A stretch of 64,000 nucleotides of DNA from Puia sp. (GCA_031292515.1 JARLGZ010000068.1:62001-126000); one strand, 5' to 3'. Counted from the stretch's first letter, positions 31,214-40,515 are shown. Program-made: numbers and translations. The notes: generated from the letters alone by a model not told the origin.

Positions 31214-32521
31214 TCAATGAGCAAAATCGGCTTCATACTTTCCCCTGATCCTTTCCATCGGCGGGTTGAAATAGCCGAATTTTACCTGCGGGAACTCTTC
31301 GTGGATCAGCTCCATTAACTGGTTTACGCCGATGAACTCCCCGGTGTCCGTGACGCCGATGCGTCCGAGATACCAATCCGGATCGATGTTGAAATTGCGC
31401 CATTGTATCATCGTAAGATCCGTTTCCCGGATGAGTTTGCGCAGGGCCTCATATTCTTCGACGCTATCGGTCATGCCGGGGAACACAAAATAGTTGATGG
31501 ATGCCCACCCTCCGTGGTTCCGCACGACTTTAAGGCTTTCGACGATGTCTTCGAAACGGTAATTGTTGGGACGGTAATAGGCCTCGTAGATGTTGCTGCG
31601 GGCGGAGTTGGTACTTACCCGGATGGAGTTCAGCCCCGCTTCGCAAAGCGCCTGCACGGCAGCCGGCTTGCTTCCGTTGGTGTTGATATTGATGCTCCCG
31701 CGGGAGGTATGTTTGCGTATCTGGAGGATGGCTTCGCGGATGGTCTCCCACATCAGCAGGGGCTCTCCCTCACAGCCCTGGCCGAAGCTGACGATAGGGT
31801 AAGGGGCGGTTTGCAGGTGCGGGACGGTGAATTCGATGATCTCCTCGGCCGAGGGTTTAAAAGTGAGCCTGTCCTGGGTGGAGGTGATGGTTTCTTCCTG
31901 CGGCTGGAACGAGATGCAACCCAGGCAATTGGCATTACAGGCCGGTGAGGTCGGGACCGGGCATTCCCATCTTCCCATAAAATAGTTTCTTGCGGCGGGG
32001 CAGTGGTAGGTGAGGCAACAGTTCTCCGCGAGATGTTTCACCAGCCGGTTGTGCGGAAAGGCTTTGAGATATTGGTCGACCCCTTCCCGGATCCTGTCCC
32101 AATCGTATCCCTTTCCTTCCTGACGGATATCCTGTTCTATCCGGACGGCGGGCACATAGAATTTGTCGTCCAGCCAGCCTGCGGCGGTATAACAGAAAAG
32201 GGGCAGGGTGGGAGCGTCTTTCCCGGTCTCATAGGCGGACAGATAGAGCCCGGTGTGGGCGGGAGGGATGAAGGCGGCGACGGCCCATCCTTTCTCGCAA
32301 AGGCGCATTTCCCCGGTTATCGTATCGATTCCGATACCCCGGCGTCCGGGCAGCTCGTAAAGGCTGCCCCCATCGGGTAAGCCGATCCAGTCTTCCACGG
32401 GGACAGGCAGCGCGTCCCAGCCGCTGCGGCCGGTCACATACAGCGAAGTGTCTTCAAAAATATTCCCTTTCCCGTCCGAATAGAGGATGTAGGGGGATCG
32501 TGTCAGTGGCGGCGGCATCAT
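31214..32521 (-). CDS. Radical SAM protein with extra N-terminal cysteines
   Basis: The 435-residue protein contains the radical-SAM cluster motif CNANCLGC (Cys195, Cys199, Cys202) and a typical SAM-binding follow-on (SFGQGCEGEPLL, then GSININTNGSKP). The first ~165 residues are an unfamiliar domain. Just before the motif is another Cys-rich run (Cys168, Cys169, Cys174, Cys187) that could hold an additional cluster or metal. I do not recognise a specific reaction. It lies 37 bases downstream of the membrane-protein gene at 32559 in the minus-strand direction of reading, with GTGAGTA repeats between. Confidence 0.82.
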   Translation of the reverse strand: MMPPPLTRSPYILYSDGKGNIFEDTSLYVTGRSGWDALPVPVEDWIGLPDGGSLYELPGRRGIGIDTITGEMRLCEKGWAVAAFIPPAHTGLYLSAYETGKDAPTLPLFCYTAAGWLDDKFYVPAVRIEQDIRQEGKGYDWDRIREGVDQYLKAFPHNRLVKHLAENCCLTYHCPAARNYFMGRWECPVPTSPACNANCLGCISFQPQEETITSTQDRLTFKPSAEEIIEFTVPHLQTAPYPIVSFGQGCEGEPLLMWETIREAILQIRKHTSRGSININTNGSKPAAVQALCEAGLNSIRVSTNSARSNIYEAYYRPNNYRFEDIVESLKVVRNHGGWASINYFVFPGMTDSVEEYEALRKLIRETDLTMIQWRNFNIDPDWYLGRIGVTDTGEFIGVNQLMELIHEEFPQVKFGYFNPPMERIRGKYEADFAH

Positions 32522-32531
32522 AATCTGATTT

Positions 32532-32561
32532 TAGTGAGTAGTCCGTAGTAAGTACTCACTA
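32532..32561. repeat. GTGAGTA-family inverted repeat at the stop of the 32559 gene
   Basis: TAGTGAGTA (32532-32540) and TACTCACTA (32553-32561) form a 9-bp inverted repeat. On the minus strand the second arm supplies the stop codon of the upstream gene, read as TAG directly followed by TGA. GTGAGTAGTCCGTAGT (32534-32549) recurs exactly at 56356-56371. Confidence 0.85.
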
Positions 32562-33167
32562 CTGACTTTTTAGATAATGCCTGCAAAATTCGTGAATTTG
32601 TTCGAGTTCTTCGGCATCAAGATTTTTCCGGAAGTCAAAATGAAGGGTTTTGTCCAGAGAAGTCTCGATCCGGATGGAATCGCGGGCGGCGTCCACCCCG
32701 TTGATATGGGTCCAGATAAAAAACCGGCTTTCGGGGATTCCGGGCACGGTGACGCCCGTGTGGTGAAAGGAGAGGTATTCTTCGGCGCCCCGGCTTATTT
32801 TGTTTTCGCAATACAGGAGGTATCCATAGGCAATACTAAGGCTCAGATGAATGCCCGCGGAAAGCCAGTTGCCTGCCAGGAGCAGCGTGACGCCGATGCC
32901 CAGGAAGAAAAGGAGTTCTACCACGCGAAAAAACAGGTTCACCCGCGGAAGTTGCGTCAGGGTGTCCCTGCCGACGAGTACCAGGATGAAGATATCCAAA
33001 GAGATGAGCAACTGGCACCAGAAATATACGGGCGCCGATTCGGGCTGGTTCATATGACTGATCGCGTGCGAGAGGATCAGCAGGCCTGCGGCGACGTGGA
33101 GCCAGCTTCCGGAACGTTTTAGTTTCTCAAACGCGGGATGAACGATGGGAAGGGATAGTGAGTTCAT
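32559..33167 (-). CDS. Membrane protein of unknown function with a C-terminal soluble domain, paralogue of the next gene
   Basis: The 202-residue protein has about four membrane helices in its first 125 residues and a C-terminal segment (about 145-202) with a short beta region followed by an acidic helix (DAEELEQIHEFCRHYL). The neighbour at 33290 has the same plan and a similar ending (FNEYCRGRL), so they look like diverged duplicates. The layout resembles membrane proteins ending in a PH-like (bPH2) domain; that is a guess. ATG 33167 (MNSLSLPIV) is chosen over 33224, whose extra residues are unconvincing. No function is assigned. Confidence 0.65.
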   Translation of the reverse strand: MNSLSLPIVHPAFEKLKRSGSWLHVAAGLLILSHAISHMNQPESAPVYFWCQLLISLDIFILVLVGRDTLTQLPRVNLFFRVVELLFFLGIGVTLLLAGNWLSAGIHLSLSIAYGYLLYCENKISRGAEEYLSFHHTGVTVPGIPESRFFIWTHINGVDAARDSIRIETSLDKTLHFDFRKNLDAEELEQIHEFCRHYLKSQ

Positions 33168-33289
33168 GCAGCAGTAATTTAAGCTGTGAGTGTCATTTTG
33201 TGAATTTCCATAAAGAATTTCCATAAAAAAGAGGAAAAAGTCGAAAAGGACGGTGTCGGGGGCTTAAAGGAATCAGGGGGAAACGAAGG

Positions 33290-33892
33290 CTATCGTGAGC
33301 CCTGAACGGACCCTGCTTTTTCCAGCCGGCCGCGGCAATATTCGTTGAACTCCTCTTCCCCGGCGTCTTCTTCCCCGTCTTCCAGCACTTCCTTCTGAAA
33401 GAGCCGGTTGTCTTTAAAATCGAGAGTCAGCAGACCGTCTCTCAGCACTACATTATTAAAGGCGGACCATCTCAGCGTCTTTTTGAACAGGGTATTGACG
33501 ACCACCTGGTCGTCGGAGAATCCGATCTCGAGGGGGTACCTTGCCTGGTACTCCAGGAAGGCCAGGACGAACAGGAGGATCGCGATCCATTGAAGCCAGG
33601 GCATGCCGATCCAGGTGATGCCGGCCAGTAAGAGCCAGTTCCGGTAGCGGGTGCCGGGGAATCCTTTTGGCGCGTGCTCTTGTTGGTTCCTGGTGTTTTG
33701 GCCTCTTTTGGCGTTTAGCAGGATGCCGGTGAGGAGGAGGGCGGATGAAAGGGTGAGAAAAAGGCTGAAATGACCGGAACGGAGCTGTGCATAGACGAAG
33801 ACCGTCAGGGAGAAAGAGCATACCCCGACACTGATCCTGTCGATATATTTTTCGCTGTCCCTTCTCAGGGTGACTACATATTGGTGCTGCAT
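33290..33892 (-). CDS. Membrane protein of unknown function, paralogue of the preceding gene
   Basis: The 200-residue protein has helices at about 20-60 and 85-120, then a beta-rich tail containing VVNTLFKKTLRWSAFNNVVLRDGLLTLDF-type sequence and an acidic helix ending EFNEYCRGRL. The plan is the same as in the gene at 32559: membrane part, PH-like strands, acidic helix with a conserved F/H-x-E-x-C-R. Start ATG 33892. It lies 21 bases downstream of the agmatinase-family gene on the same strand. Unknown function. Confidence 0.65.
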   Translation of the reverse strand: MQHQYVVTLRRDSEKYIDRISVGVCSFSLTVFVYAQLRSGHFSLFLTLSSALLLTGILLNAKRGQNTRNQQEHAPKGFPGTRYRNWLLLAGITWIGMPWLQWIAILLFVLAFLEYQARYPLEIGFSDDQVVVNTLFKKTLRWSAFNNVVLRDGLLTLDFKDNRLFQKEVLEDGEEDAGEEEFNEYCRGRLEKAGSVQGSR

Positions 33893-33913
33893 GGGCGGTA
33901 GGGAGGGCGGGGC

Positions 33914-34957
33914 TTAGTTCTCCCCGGCAACCAGCAAATTACTGAGTTTCCACAAGATCCTGGCGCCTACGTTCGCATCCCAACTGCTGTCGCCGACACC
34001 GATCTCTACGAGATCGAAGCCGATGAACCGGCGACCGCTGCGGATGATCTTCTTGATAAGATAATAGAGCTGTTCGGTTTCGAACCCGCCCGGAACGGGT
34101 GTCCCCGTGCTGGGGCAGAGTTTGGGGTCCAGCCCGTCGACATCGAAGCTGATATATACTTTTTCCGGCAGGTGGCCGACAATTTCGTCGGCGATCTCTT
34201 TCCAGGATTGGCCCTCAAACTGGCGTTCCTTGAGGTCCTTGTCGAAATAGGTGATCACCTGGTGATTGCTGTTGCAGATAAAATCCCATTCCTCCTGCGA
34301 AAAATCACGGACGCCCAGCTGGACGAGTTTTGTGATCTGCGGGATCTCCTGCAGGGCATTGTACATGACGCTGGCGTGGCTATAGACGAAGTTTTCGTAG
34401 GATTTGCGAAGATCGCAGTGCGCATCGATCTGGAGGATGCCGTAGTCGCCGTGTTTTTCGGCGATGGCCTTGAAATAGCCGAGCGGAGTGCTGTGGTCGC
34501 CTCCGAGCAGTGCTACCAGTTTACCTTTTTCGAGCAGTTCGCGGGTCTGTTCGTAGACCCATTTATTCAGGTGCGTACTGCCTTCATTGATCTCTCTCAG
34601 AGATTTGCACATGAAGGTGTTTTTTTCGACGGCTTCTCCTTTTGAGATGTAGTCGATATACAGTTCGGCTTCTTTCCGGAGGTAATCGCTCTTCATCAGT
34701 ACTTTCTTATCCGCGTGGCGCATGAAGAAGCCCTTTCGCCATGCCTGGTTCATTTCGCCTTCGAAAAGATCCACCTGCATGCTGGCCTGGAAAATATGTT
34801 CGGCTGCCCGTGAAGTACCTGCGCCGTAGCTGACCGTCACTTCCCAGGGGATCGGCAAAATCACCAGCCGGGCGTCTTCTTCTGTAAAGGGGAGACCAAA
34901 GATATTTTTCCGTGGGTTACTGGCCCCATTGGGGTCAAATTGGGATAAATCTGTCAT
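33914..34957 (-). CDS. Agmatinase/arginase-family ureohydrolase
   Basis: Ureohydrolases use two Mn ions to hydrolyse guanidino groups of agmatine, arginine, guanidinobutyrate or formimidoylglutamate. The metal-ligand motifs are all present: GGDHS, DAHCD and SFDVDGLDP, plus GTPVPGG. I begin at ATG 34957 (MTDLSQFDPNG), giving 347 residues; a start at 34993 would add 12. The N-terminal ~50 residues are longer than in the shortest agmatinases. Substrate cannot be decided from sequence; agmatinase is the usual label for this Bacteroidota type. Confidence 0.87.
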   Translation of the reverse strand: MTDLSQFDPNGASNPRKNIFGLPFTEEDARLVILPIPWEVTVSYGAGTSRAAEHIFQASMQVDLFEGEMNQAWRKGFFMRHADKKVLMKSDYLRKEAELYIDYISKGEAVEKNTFMCKSLREINEGSTHLNKWVYEQTRELLEKGKLVALLGGDHSTPLGYFKAIAEKHGDYGILQIDAHCDLRKSYENFVYSHASVMYNALQEIPQITKLVQLGVRDFSQEEWDFICNSNHQVITYFDKDLKERQFEGQSWKEIADEIVGHLPEKVYISFDVDGLDPKLCPSTGTPVPGGFETEQLYYLIKKIIRSGRRFIGFDLVEIGVGDSSWDANVGARILWKLSNLLVAGEN

Positions 34958-35104
34958 GACCTGTCGAATCTCACTTGTTAAAACGCTGCGCAAGGTAGCA
35001 CAGTATACGTTACCGGCAAAAAATATGAAATAAATACCGCACCCGGGTTGCTTGTGAACCTGTTAAAGCTTTTCATGGAATGTATTCCGTGACCCTTTTT
35101 GAAC

Positions 35105-35168
35105 TAACTTTGGCCCGGAAAACCGGGGAGGGGGGGGAAAGATGCCGACTACCGGAAAGATACCGACT
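35105..35168 (+). promoter_or_regulatory. ccmE upstream region: -7 box and direct repeat
   Basis: TAACTTTG (35105-35112) is an exact -7 match. The leader after it carries GGAAAGATGCCGACT (35136-35150) and GGAAAGATACCGACT (35154-35168), an 18-bp-period duplication with one mismatch, ending 17 bases before the ATG. Confidence 0.5.
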
Positions 35169-35185
35169 ATAAAACATTATAAGGG

Positions 35186-35599
35186 ATGAAAAAGCTGCAT
35201 ATCGTAATCCTCGTTCTCATCGCTGCTTCGATAGCCGTGCTTGTCAGCTTTATGGGCAGTTTGTCGACCTACGAGACCATCGCTTCGGCCAAACAGAAGG
35301 CGGGCAAGACGGTCACGATCACCGCGAAGATGGACAATAGTCTGCCTGTCGATTACGATCCCATAAAAAACCCGAACTATTGCAGTTTTCATATAGCCGA
35401 TACGCTGGGCAATACGGTCAGGGCCGTTTATCATGGAGAAAAGCCCCGGGATATGGAGAAGGCGGAAAGGATCACTTTCACGGGCAAAATGCAGGGCGAT
35501 GTATTTGAAATAGCTCCCAACGGTATCATGCTCAAATGTCCCTCCAAGTATAAGGACGACCCGAACGCAGCCAAGAAAAACCTGACTCAAAATCAATAG
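35186..35599 (+). CDS. ccmE: Cytochrome c maturation haem chaperone CcmE, CxxxY type
   Basis: CcmE receives haem in the periplasm and hands it to the CcmF-type lyase for attachment to apocytochrome c. The 137-residue protein has an N-terminal anchor (about 5-25) and an OB-fold beta barrel. Where classical CcmE has a haem-binding His in HxxxY, this protein has Cys118-Pro-Ser-Lys-Tyr122, the CxxxY variant known from some bacteria and archaea. The next gene, six bases downstream, encodes the haem lyase, so the two form an operon. CcmA, B and C are not in the window. Confidence 0.92.
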   Translation: MKKLHIVILVLIAASIAVLVSFMGSLSTYETIASAKQKAGKTVTITAKMDNSLPVDYDPIKNPNYCSFHIADTLGNTVRAVYHGEKPRDMEKAERITFTGKMQGDVFEIAPNGIMLKCPSKYKDDPNAAKKNLTQNQ

Positions 35600-35605
35600 T
35601 AATCG

Positions 35606-38032
35606 ATGGATTATATAGGCGAACACCTGTTGCCCGGTAAGCTGGGACATTTTTTTTCCATTCTTTCATTTGCCGCTTCTTTTGTAGCCACGATCGCCTA
35701 TTTCAAAGCGACCACCGGTAAAACCCCGGAGGAGGAGAACAGCTGGAAACGGCTGGCGCGAGCGGCTTTCGCGATTGATATCGTCTCGGTTTTTTCGGTG
35801 TTTGCCGTCATTTTATACATTGTCTCCAACCATCTCTTCGAGTACAACTATGCCTGGGAACATTCCGGCAGGTCGATGAGCATGAAATACCTGCTGAGTT
35901 GTATCTGGGAAGCCCAGGAAGGCAGCTTCCTGCTTTGGACGATGTGGCATTGCGTGCTGGGCACGATCCTCATCTTTACTTCAAAGAAGTGGGAGGCGCC
36001 GGTGATGACCGTTATCAGCGGGGCGCAGCTATGCCTGGCCACTATGATTATGGGGCTTTATTTTTTTGGGGGCAAGGTGGGCATCAACGCCTTTTTGCTG
36101 GTCCGTGAGAAGTTCGCCGAAGGGCCTATGTTCAGCCGGCCCGACTACCTGACCCTTCCCCAGATGCAGGATGGACAGGGGCTCAATGCGCTTTTGCAGA
36201 ATTATTGGATGACCATCCATCCTCCGGTGCTCTTCCTGGGATTTGCGTCCACGATCGTACCTTTTGCCTTCGCCATCGCAGGTCTGTGGAAGAAACAGTT
36301 CGGCGATTGGACCAGGAAGGCGCTTCCCTGGACCCTGTTCTCCTGTTGTATCCTGGGCACGGGTATCATGATGGGCGCTGCCTGGGCTTATGAATCGCTG
36401 AGTTTTGCCGGATACTGGGCCTGGGATCCCGTTGAAAACGCTTCCCTGGTGCCCTGGCTGATCCTGGTTGCCGGTCTCCACACGCAAGTGGTTTACAACG
36501 CGACGGGGCATTCCCTGCGTGCAACGTATCTGTTCCTGCTGCTGGGCTTCCTCTTTATCCTCTATGCTACATTCCTGACCCGGAGCGGAATCCTGGGAGA
36601 TACCTCGGTGCATGCTTTTGTCGATTCAGGCATGAACCTGCAGCTGATCCTGTTTGTCGTAGTGTTCCTGGTGCCTGCCGCCTGGCTCTTCATATCCCGC
36701 TATAGAAAGATCCCGCATATCGCCAAAGAAGAGGCTACCGATTCGAGGGAGTTCTGGATGTTTATCGGGGCGCTGGTGCTTTTCCTGTCCTCGATGTTCA
36801 TCATCATCACGACCTCCCTGCCGGTGCTGAACGATATCTTCGGCAAGAAATGGAGTGCGGGGGAAGACCGGGAATTCGCCTATAACCGGATTGAGGTCTT
36901 TATCGCCATCCTGTTGGGTATTTTCACTGCGATCACCCAATACCTGAAATACAAGAATACGAAGAAGGCCGACCTGCTGAAGAAGATCGCCCTGCCCACG
37001 GCTATCGCGTTGGTACTCTCCATCCTGACCAGTATTTTTGGAGAGATCCATTACGATAAATATGGCGCGGGATTTCTGGCCGCGATCCACCTGGCCGTTT
37101 TTGCCGCCATTTACGCGTTCGTAGCCAATGCGGATTATATCCGGACGGGTCTTCATGGAAAGCTCAAAGCTGCCGGCGGTTCTGTCGCCCATCTGGGATT
37201 TGGTCTCCTGCTGCTGGGCATATTGATCTCTTCCTCGAGGAAAACGGTCCTATCGTATAATACGACCGGCATCAACCTGAATTTCGATCCCGGCGCCAAG
37301 GAGAATCCCATGGAGAACATCACGCTCCTGAAATCGGTCAAAACAGACATGGGAAAATACTGGGCCACGTATATCGATGACGATTCTGTGGATACACGGA
37401 CGAAGATGATGTTTTTTCATGTGAAGTTCCACAAGAAAGACGACGGCGAGACCTTCGATCTGTACCCCAACTGGATACGCTCGACGAAAGGACAGGAGTC
37501 CATTTCGGCCAATCCCGATAAGCATCATTACTGGAACCGGGATATCTTCACTTATATCAGCGCCTCCAATACCATGGACCAGCGGGAAGATACGGCCCAG
37601 TTCAGGAACTACCCGGTAGCCATAGGCGATACCATCTACTATTCGAGGGGTTTTATGGTACTCGACAAGGTGGCGTTGAATCCCAACGACAGCAAGCATC
37701 ATTTTAGTTCTACCGATACTGCCCTTATGGCCGAGGTCAGAGTCTACGCAAAAGACAGTACGCGCTATACGGCCACGCCGCTGTTCTATCTGAAAGACAA
37801 TATCCCTCACTTCGTCGCGGATACCGTTTTTGCCCAGGACCTGGCGATCCGCTTCAACCGGGTCTTCAAGGACAAGATAGAACTGGGCGTGAAGGAGTCC
37901 TCCGCCATGATCCCCTTCGTGGCGCTGAAGGTCTACGAATTCCCGCATATCAACCTGGTATGGTTCGGCTTCCTGGTCATGATGACGGGGTTCGTTATGA
38001 GCATTTACAGGAGATATAAGCTGGCGGCCTGA
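35606..38032 (+). CDS. ccmF: Haem lyase CcmF/CcsA-type cytochrome c biogenesis protein
   Basis: This 808-residue inner-membrane protein has many helices and the haem-handling tryptophan-rich WWD-type motif near residues 261-285 (SLSFAGYWAWDPVENASLVPW core), flanked by conserved histidines such as MTIHPPVLFLGF. The C-terminal ~250 residues form a large periplasmic domain ended by a last helix, as in CcmF/NrfE. It joins haem to apocytochrome c together with CcmE. It starts six bases after the ccmE stop. Confidence 0.92.
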   Translation: MDYIGEHLLPGKLGHFFSILSFAASFVATIAYFKATTGKTPEEENSWKRLARAAFAIDIVSVFSVFAVILYIVSNHLFEYNYAWEHSGRSMSMKYLLSCIWEAQEGSFLLWTMWHCVLGTILIFTSKKWEAPVMTVISGAQLCLATMIMGLYFFGGKVGINAFLLVREKFAEGPMFSRPDYLTLPQMQDGQGLNALLQNYWMTIHPPVLFLGFASTIVPFAFAIAGLWKKQFGDWTRKALPWTLFSCCILGTGIMMGAAWAYESLSFAGYWAWDPVENASLVPWLILVAGLHTQVVYNATGHSLRATYLFLLLGFLFILYATFLTRSGILGDTSVHAFVDSGMNLQLILFVVVFLVPAAWLFISRYRKIPHIAKEEATDSREFWMFIGALVLFLSSMFIIITTSLPVLNDIFGKKWSAGEDREFAYNRIEVFIAILLGIFTAITQYLKYKNTKKADLLKKIALPTAIALVLSILTSIFGEIHYDKYGAGFLAAIHLAVFAAIYAFVANADYIRTGLHGKLKAAGGSVAHLGFGLLLLGILISSSRKTVLSYNTTGINLNFDPGAKENPMENITLLKSVKTDMGKYWATYIDDDSVDTRTKMMFFHVKFHKKDDGETFDLYPNWIRSTKGQESISANPDKHHYWNRDIFTYISASNTMDQREDTAQFRNYPVAIGDTIYYSRGFMVLDKVALNPNDSKHHFSSTDTALMAEVRVYAKDSTRYTATPLFYLKDNIPHFVADTVFAQDLAIRFNRVFKDKIELGVKESSAMIPFVALKVYEFPHINLVWFGFLVMMTGFVMSIYRRYKLAA

Positions 38033-38193
38033 CCGGGAATTCCGCGATACATGTTGCTAGCAGAAACATAATATTGTTTATGGTTTGTTAATTATCCGTT
38101 TGCAATAAGATGCAGCCAGGTAAAGGGAGGGTTACCTTTTGGGTTCGCGGGTATAAATTCTGGCGGTTTTTTAGTAATTTTAAGACGATTAAC

Positions 38194-38859
38194 ATGTCAC
38201 GCCACAAAAGAATATACCTGGTTTTGGGCCTTTTTTCCGTGCTCTTTTTGTCAGCGGGCGTGAATGCGGTTGCCCAACAGGGTGGTGTGAAACCGGCCCC
38301 TCCGGCTGTGCCCGCTCCCGATCCGCGTTTTGGGCCGAATGACACCATATTGGTTCCGATCTATGTATACGAAGGAGATACCCTTCCTTCCCGGACGCTG
38401 GAGACGGCTCTCGTCAGGGCGCCGATGACGCCGGCCATGCGTGCAAAAGCCGAAGAGTGGACGAGATTGCGGAATGCCGTCTATGTGACTTACCCGTATG
38501 CCCGTAAGGCCGGGATTATCCTCAACGAGATGAACAGCAAACTGGCGACCATGAATTCCGCGGGCGAGCGGAAGTCTTATATCAAGTCCAGGGAAAAAGA
38601 CCTTAAAAAGGAGTTTTCGGATCCGCTCGAGAAGATGTCGGTCTATCAGGGACGGATCCTGATGAAGCTCATCAACCGGCAGACCGGTAATAACTGCTAC
38701 GATATCATCAAGGAGTACAAGGGTGGGTTTACCGCCCGTTTCTACCAGACGGTCGCTTTCTTCTTCGGCAGCAGCCTCAAGCAGCCATACGACCCGAGCG
38801 GTGACGATCAGCCTATCGAAGTGATTGTCCAGGAAGTGGAACGGCTCTATCGGGGATAG
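38194..38859 (+). CDS. Exported DUF4294 protein
   Basis: The 221-residue protein has a signal peptide (about 1-27, NAVAQQG), a Pro-rich linker and a DUF4294 domain (about 50-215: NDTILVPIYVYEGDTLP, RLRNAVYVTYPYARKAG). DUF4294 is a Bacteroidota family of unknown function, predicted periplasmic. I use ATG 38194 (MSRHKRIYLVL), which gives a clean signal peptide; the frame is open back to 38110, but that part is unlike coding sequence. It follows ccmF by 161 bases; the spacer has a weak hairpin AGGTAA/TTACCT followed by T residues (38118-38140). Confidence 0.85.
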   Translation: MSRHKRIYLVLGLFSVLFLSAGVNAVAQQGGVKPAPPAVPAPDPRFGPNDTILVPIYVYEGDTLPSRTLETALVRAPMTPAMRAKAEEWTRLRNAVYVTYPYARKAGIILNEMNSKLATMNSAGERKSYIKSREKDLKKEFSDPLEKMSVYQGRILMKLINRQTGNNCYDIIKEYKGGFTARFYQTVAFFFGSSLKQPYDPSGDDQPIEVIVQEVERLYRG

Positions 38860-38965
38860 CAGATCACTATTGGCGGTAGCCGGGCTGAGGGCATGCCGTC
38901 TTATTCACCGCGAGAGAACGGGACGGCCGGGGACTATGTTCCGCAGTTGTATGTCGCAAAGCTTT

Positions 38966-39457
38966 TCAGAGCCGGTGAATCTTTTCGATGAGTGCCGAGG
39001 TCGAAAACCCCGGTACGATAGGATTGATGACGACCCGGCCGCCGGCGGCCATCACTTCTTTTGCTCCTACGATCTGTTCCAGCGTATAGTCCCCGCCTTT
39101 TACCAGAACGTCGGGCAGGATGGCATTGATCAATTCCAGCGGGGTCTCTTCTTCAAAGACCACGATCGCATCTACCATCAGCAGGGAGGCCAGCAGGATG
39201 GCCCTGGAATGCTGGTCGTTTATGGGTCTGTGAGGCCCTTTCAGTTTTCTGACAGACTGGTCCGAATTGATGCCCACGATCAGTATGTCCGCTTCGGAGG
39301 CCGCGTCCGACAGCGATGCGATATGTCCCTGATGCAGGATATCAAAGCATCCGTTTGTAAAGGAGATGGTTTTGCTTGCCAGCCGCCAGCGTGCTATCTG
39401 CCGGGAAAGGTCCGGAAGCGTGTGTATCTTGTGGGGAATGATATGTGTATTTCTCAT
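38966..39457 (-). CDS. rfaE2: D-glycero-beta-D-manno-heptose-1-phosphate adenylyltransferase
   Basis: RfaE2/HldE-C transfers AMP from ATP to heptose-1-phosphate in making ADP-heptose for LPS core. The 163-residue protein is the stand-alone adenylyltransferase domain, with the HxGH nucleotidyl-transfer motif at His42-His45 (FDILHQGH) and VKGGDYTLEQIVG further on. The kinase half (HldE-N) is not fused and not in the window. It lies downstream of the flippase-like gene on the same strand. The 106-base convergent spacer to DUF4294 shows nothing notable. Confidence 0.92.
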   Translation of the reverse strand: MRNTHIIPHKIHTLPDLSRQIARWRLASKTISFTNGCFDILHQGHIASLSDAASEADILIVGINSDQSVRKLKGPHRPINDQHSRAILLASLLMVDAIVVFEEETPLELINAILPDVLVKGGDYTLEQIVGAKEVMAAGGRVVINPIVPGFSTSALIEKIHRL

Positions 39458-39510
39458 CTGTGGGGTGTTTTGCTGTTGGAGTTTTTGGGTTAGGTGGCTG
39501 CGTTATTTAT

Positions 39511-40515
39511 CTAAAGCCGGTTTTTGTTGATACGGGGCAGCAGGATAAAGCTGGCCACGCCAAACAGGATAAAGCTCAGGAACTGCCCGAACCAAAGCAG
39601 CCAGCCCAATGCCTGTCCATAAGGCTCCGCGGGAATATTATAGAATGCGACTGTCTCCTGGACGAGCAGGGCATAGGCTCCTATCCCTCCGGGGGAGACG
39701 ATCATGCCGATGCTACCCATCGCCAGCACGCTTAATGCGTCTGTCAGCCCCAGGGCGCTCGTTTCGCGGATGGCGAAAAAGCCCATCCAGGTACTTAAAA
39801 GATACAGGATCCAGATGCCGACGGTATAAAAGAAGAATAGCGGCTTGTTCCTGAGCGAGCGCACGCTGGTCAGCCCGTGCCAGATATTGACCCCGACAGC
39901 TTTGACTTTCTGGATGATATTGATATGGCCGAACCTGCTGAAAATGAACCTTAGCAGCAGCAGGAGCAGGATCCCGCCGATGGCCAGGTAGAGGATCCTC
40001 CGATAGGAGGCCTGGCCGTTGGAGTTCTCAAACAGCGGGTATATCTTCGTTATTGCGAGGGAATGGATCACATCGAACTGGAAGATCAGGGTGAGCCCGA
40101 AGACCGTCAGCAGGCATAATACATCGAAGGCCCTTTCTGCAACGATGGTACCCACCAGCTTATCCACCGGCACTTTCTCATAGCGGGCCAGTATGGTGCA
40201 TTTAACGACTTCACCCACTCTCGGCGCTCCCAGGTTTACAAAATAACCGATCATGACACCCAGGAACGTATTGATCTTCGAGGGCTTGTATCCGAGCGGT
40301 TCAATCAGCTGTCTCCAGCGGAGCGCCCGCAGCCAGTGGCTCAGCAGCAACAGCCCCAGGATCGGGACGAGGAGCCAGTAATTGGCCCGGTTGAGTGCGT
40401 CTTTCAGTTGCTGCCATTTCTCTTTATTCAGGTCTTTCAGGCTCAGCCAGACGAAAAAGGCAGCCAATGCGGCAAAGAAAAGGTATTGCAGTAAAGCCAG
40501 GAGTCTTTTGTTCAT
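39511..40515 (-). CDS. Flippase-like integral membrane protein (UPF0104/LPG-synthase TM family)
   Basis: The 334-residue protein has about eight membrane helices and family landmarks LLSHWLRALRWRQLIEPLG, GYFVNLGAPRVGEVVKCTIL and MIVSPGGIGAYALL. The family includes the membrane half of lysylphosphatidylglycerol synthase and proteins proposed to move lipids or lipid-linked sugars; the catalytic GNAT-like domain is missing. Its pairing with the heptose-1-P adenylyltransferase gene 53 bases downstream suggests an envelope role, but this is inference. Confidence 0.85.
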   Translation of the reverse strand: MNKRLLALLQYLFFAALAAFFVWLSLKDLNKEKWQQLKDALNRANYWLLVPILGLLLLSHWLRALRWRQLIEPLGYKPSKINTFLGVMIGYFVNLGAPRVGEVVKCTILARYEKVPVDKLVGTIVAERAFDVLCLLTVFGLTLIFQFDVIHSLAITKIYPLFENSNGQASYRRILYLAIGGILLLLLLRFIFSRFGHINIIQKVKAVGVNIWHGLTSVRSLRNKPLFFFYTVGIWILYLLSTWMGFFAIRETSALGLTDALSVLAMGSIGMIVSPGGIGAYALLVQETVAFYNIPAEPYGQALGWLLWFGQFLSFILFGVASFILLPRINKNRL

